Assembly (NCBI RefSeq): GCF_004168255.1
Contig: NZ_SEWG01000002.1
Location: 186,001 to 250,000, forward strand
Direction: 5' to 3'
Source: Mucilaginibacter terrigena
GTDB taxonomy: Bacteria > Bacteroidota > Bacteroidia > Sphingobacteriales > Sphingobacteriaceae
DNA length: 64,000 bases
The notes under the pieces were generated by a model. That model saw nothing but the letters and a program-made list of their open reading frames with translations, ran no database searches and had not been told where the DNA came from. The translations under genes and the position numbers were made by a program. Positions 63,082 to 64,000 of this stretch are shown in pieces; the first letter of the stretch is position 1; each line of letters opens with the position of its first letter.

Positions 63082-63345
63082 ATGGAAAGTTATCAAGTAG
63101 CAATTACAAAAGATACCAAAACGCATCGGTTCGAAATTGGGGAATACCCACATCATAAGGATGGTAGCTGTAAGTATCGGGTGTTTGAAAATGGTGTTTA
63201 TGTAGCCAGTATTGAGCCGGACACGCACCATCTTTTGCACATATGCCAAAACCCCGGCCACATAGCCGAAGATATACTGCATTTGCTGGCCGATAAGATA
63301 GAGGCTTCTCATCCGCGGAATATAGGTGATGAGGATGTTGAATAG
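63082..63345 (+). CDS. Small cytoplasmic protein of unknown function
   Basis: The 87-aa product, from ATG 63082, has RFEIGEYPHHKDGSCKYRVFENG, then VYVASIEPDTHHLLHICQNPG and a helical LHLLADKIEA. It has many His residues but no clear metal motif. A TTG-started extension of 6 codons is possible. The family is not recognised. Confidence 0.7.
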   Translation: MESYQVAITKDTKTHRFEIGEYPHHKDGSCKYRVFENGVYVASIEPDTHHLLHICQNPGHIAEDILHLLADKIEASHPRNIGDEDVE

Positions 63346-63356
63346 GTACCAAGAAC

Positions 63357-63518
63357 TTACTTTCCTTCCTCCGGCGGCACCTCATCCGGAAATTCATCGG
63401 GGCTTTCTTCAGGTATCTCGGTTGTTTTGGGATCATGGGGCTGCTTTATTTCGGGCTGTTCCTTTTTAACCGGCATTTCTTCGGGTTCATTTGGAGTGGT
63501 TTTGTGCTGCTTGCTCAT
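63357..63518 (-). CDS. Small acidic proline-rich protein
   Basis: A 53-codon minus-strand frame reads MSKQHKTTPNEPEE at the start and DEFPDEVPPEEGK at the end. It is rich in Pro, Glu and Lys and likely disordered. The frame is closed by TAA at 63357-63359 and has plausible codon use. It lies between two plus-strand genes. Confidence 0.6.
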   Translation of the reverse strand: MSKQHKTTPNEPEEMPVKKEQPEIKQPHDPKTTEIPEESPDEFPDEVPPEEGK

Positions 63519-63583
63519 GTATCAGGAACAAGACGGCCCGCAGGTTTGTTTGGAATAACCTCAACCCGCATCTTCAATTTTCT

Positions 63584-63591
63584 TACTTTTG
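63584..63591 (+). promoter_or_regulatory. -7 promoter box for the GH25 gene
   Basis: TACTTTTG matches TAnnTTTG and lies 3 bp before the GTG start at 63595, so the message would be close to leaderless. Confidence 0.5.
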
Positions 63592-63594
63592 GGC

Positions 63595-64000
63595 GTGCCT
63601 GTAAAGAAGAAAGCTATCTCGACTGTTAAACGGAAAACCACCGGTAGGAAGAAGAACTCCAAAGCCCCGTCGCGCCTGAAATATTATTTGATAGCGGTTG
63701 TTGCTTTGCTGTTGTTATCGCCGTTTTACTATCCATACATTATTAAAACAGCATCGTACACCTGGCGGTGGATAAGGGACATTGGCCAGGATCCTAACTA
63801 TCGCACCTACAAAAGTTTTGGTATCAAGATCCCATCCAATTACGAAGTGCACGGCATTGATGTATCGTACGCGCAGGGCAAAATAAACTGGGAAAGGGTA
63901 AGTAGAATGGAAGAAGATGGCGTACGTATCCGTTTCGCGTTCATCAAAGCAACAGAAGGTTTGCTAACCGCTGACCCCTACTTTAAACGTAACTGGAAAG
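63595..64000 (+). CDS. GH25 lysozyme-like muramidase, 3' end outside window
   Basis: The visible 135 codons give a Lys/Arg-rich N-terminus, a transmembrane anchor (YYLIAVVALLLLSPFYYPY), and then the start of a GH25 domain: HGIDVSYAQGKINWERV with the catalytic-site Asp, FAFIKATEG, and the D-x-x-F-x-x-N-W motif (DPYFKRNW). GH25 enzymes cut the beta-1,4 bond of peptidoglycan. The start is a GTG, because no ATG lies in frame before the anchor; the expected sequence would read MPVKKK. The frame runs off the window. Confidence 0.9.
   Translation, partial: MPVKKKAISTVKRKTTGRKKNSKAPSRLKYYLIAVVALLLLSPFYYPYIIKTASYTWRWIRDIGQDPNYRTYKSFGIKIPSNYEVHGIDVSYAQGKINWERVSRMEEDGVRIRFAFIKATEGLLTADPYFKRNWK

Overview
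The window comes from a chromosome of a Bacteroidota bacterium, most probably a Sphingobacteriaceae member close to Mucilaginibacter or Pedobacter. This rests on a SusC/SusD pair, many short lipoprotein signals, several promoters with the Bacteroidota -7 box TAnnTTTG, few Shine-Dalgarno sequences, FtsX-type permeases of about 800 aa, and small palindromic intergenic repeats. Apart from one tRNA-Arg there is no RNA gene, and no IS element, prophage or CRISPR array is visible.

Layout. 1-14.4 kb: the 3' end of a GH3 beta-glucosidase, then SusC, a frameshifted SusD, a giant FG-GAP/UnbV lipoprotein, a vanadium-haloperoxidase-like lipoprotein, a c-type cytochrome/FG-GAP lipoprotein and, convergent to them, a heptaheme cytochrome lipoprotein. 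Together they look like a surface uptake and redox locus. 14.6-24.5 kb: an FtsX permease behind a sigma-54-like promoter, a small lipoprotein, a subclass B1 metallo-beta-lactamase, pgmB, ferritin, a 2Fe-2S thioredoxin-like protein, a VOC protein, a nuclease lipoprotein and a penicillin-acylase family enzyme. 24.5-26.4 kb: an accessory patch with orphan genes, hairpin repeats and a decayed sigma-factor locus. 26.4-41 kb: SYLF protein, LuxE-like enzyme, PH/SHOCT protein, a RES/Xre toxin-antitoxin pair, tyrS, rpsA, a GT8 glycosyltransferase, a large MG2-type surface protein, pyrR, pyrB and an unrecognised protein built of three repeats. 41-51 kb: an alpha-glucan cluster (GH65 phosphorylase, membrane protein, GH13, GH31, glgB). 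51-59.5 kb: PPK2, a second FtsX permease, and a glycolytic operon (pfkA, BadF-type kinase paralogue, gap) divergent from a Nudix-type regulator and next to a second, intact BadF-type kinase. 59.8-64 kb: tRNA-Arg, a DUF4157 protein with a transglutaminase-like C-terminus (a probable effector or toxin), a GDSL hydrolase, small unknowns and the start of a GH25 lysozyme.

How the genes work together. GH65 phosphorolysis of an alpha-disaccharide gives beta-glucose-1-phosphate, which the pgmB product can convert to glucose-6-phosphate. The GH13, GH31 and GlgB enzymes process and branch alpha-glucans. pfkA, the kinase-like genes and gap carry the products into glycolysis. The most interesting points are the DUF4157-transglutaminase protein behind a perfect palindrome, the kinase paralogue that has lost its phosphate-binding motif inside the glycolytic operon, the SusCD-haloperoxidase-cytochrome cluster, and the protein with three repeats. 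All functions are read from motifs by eye; no database search was run.
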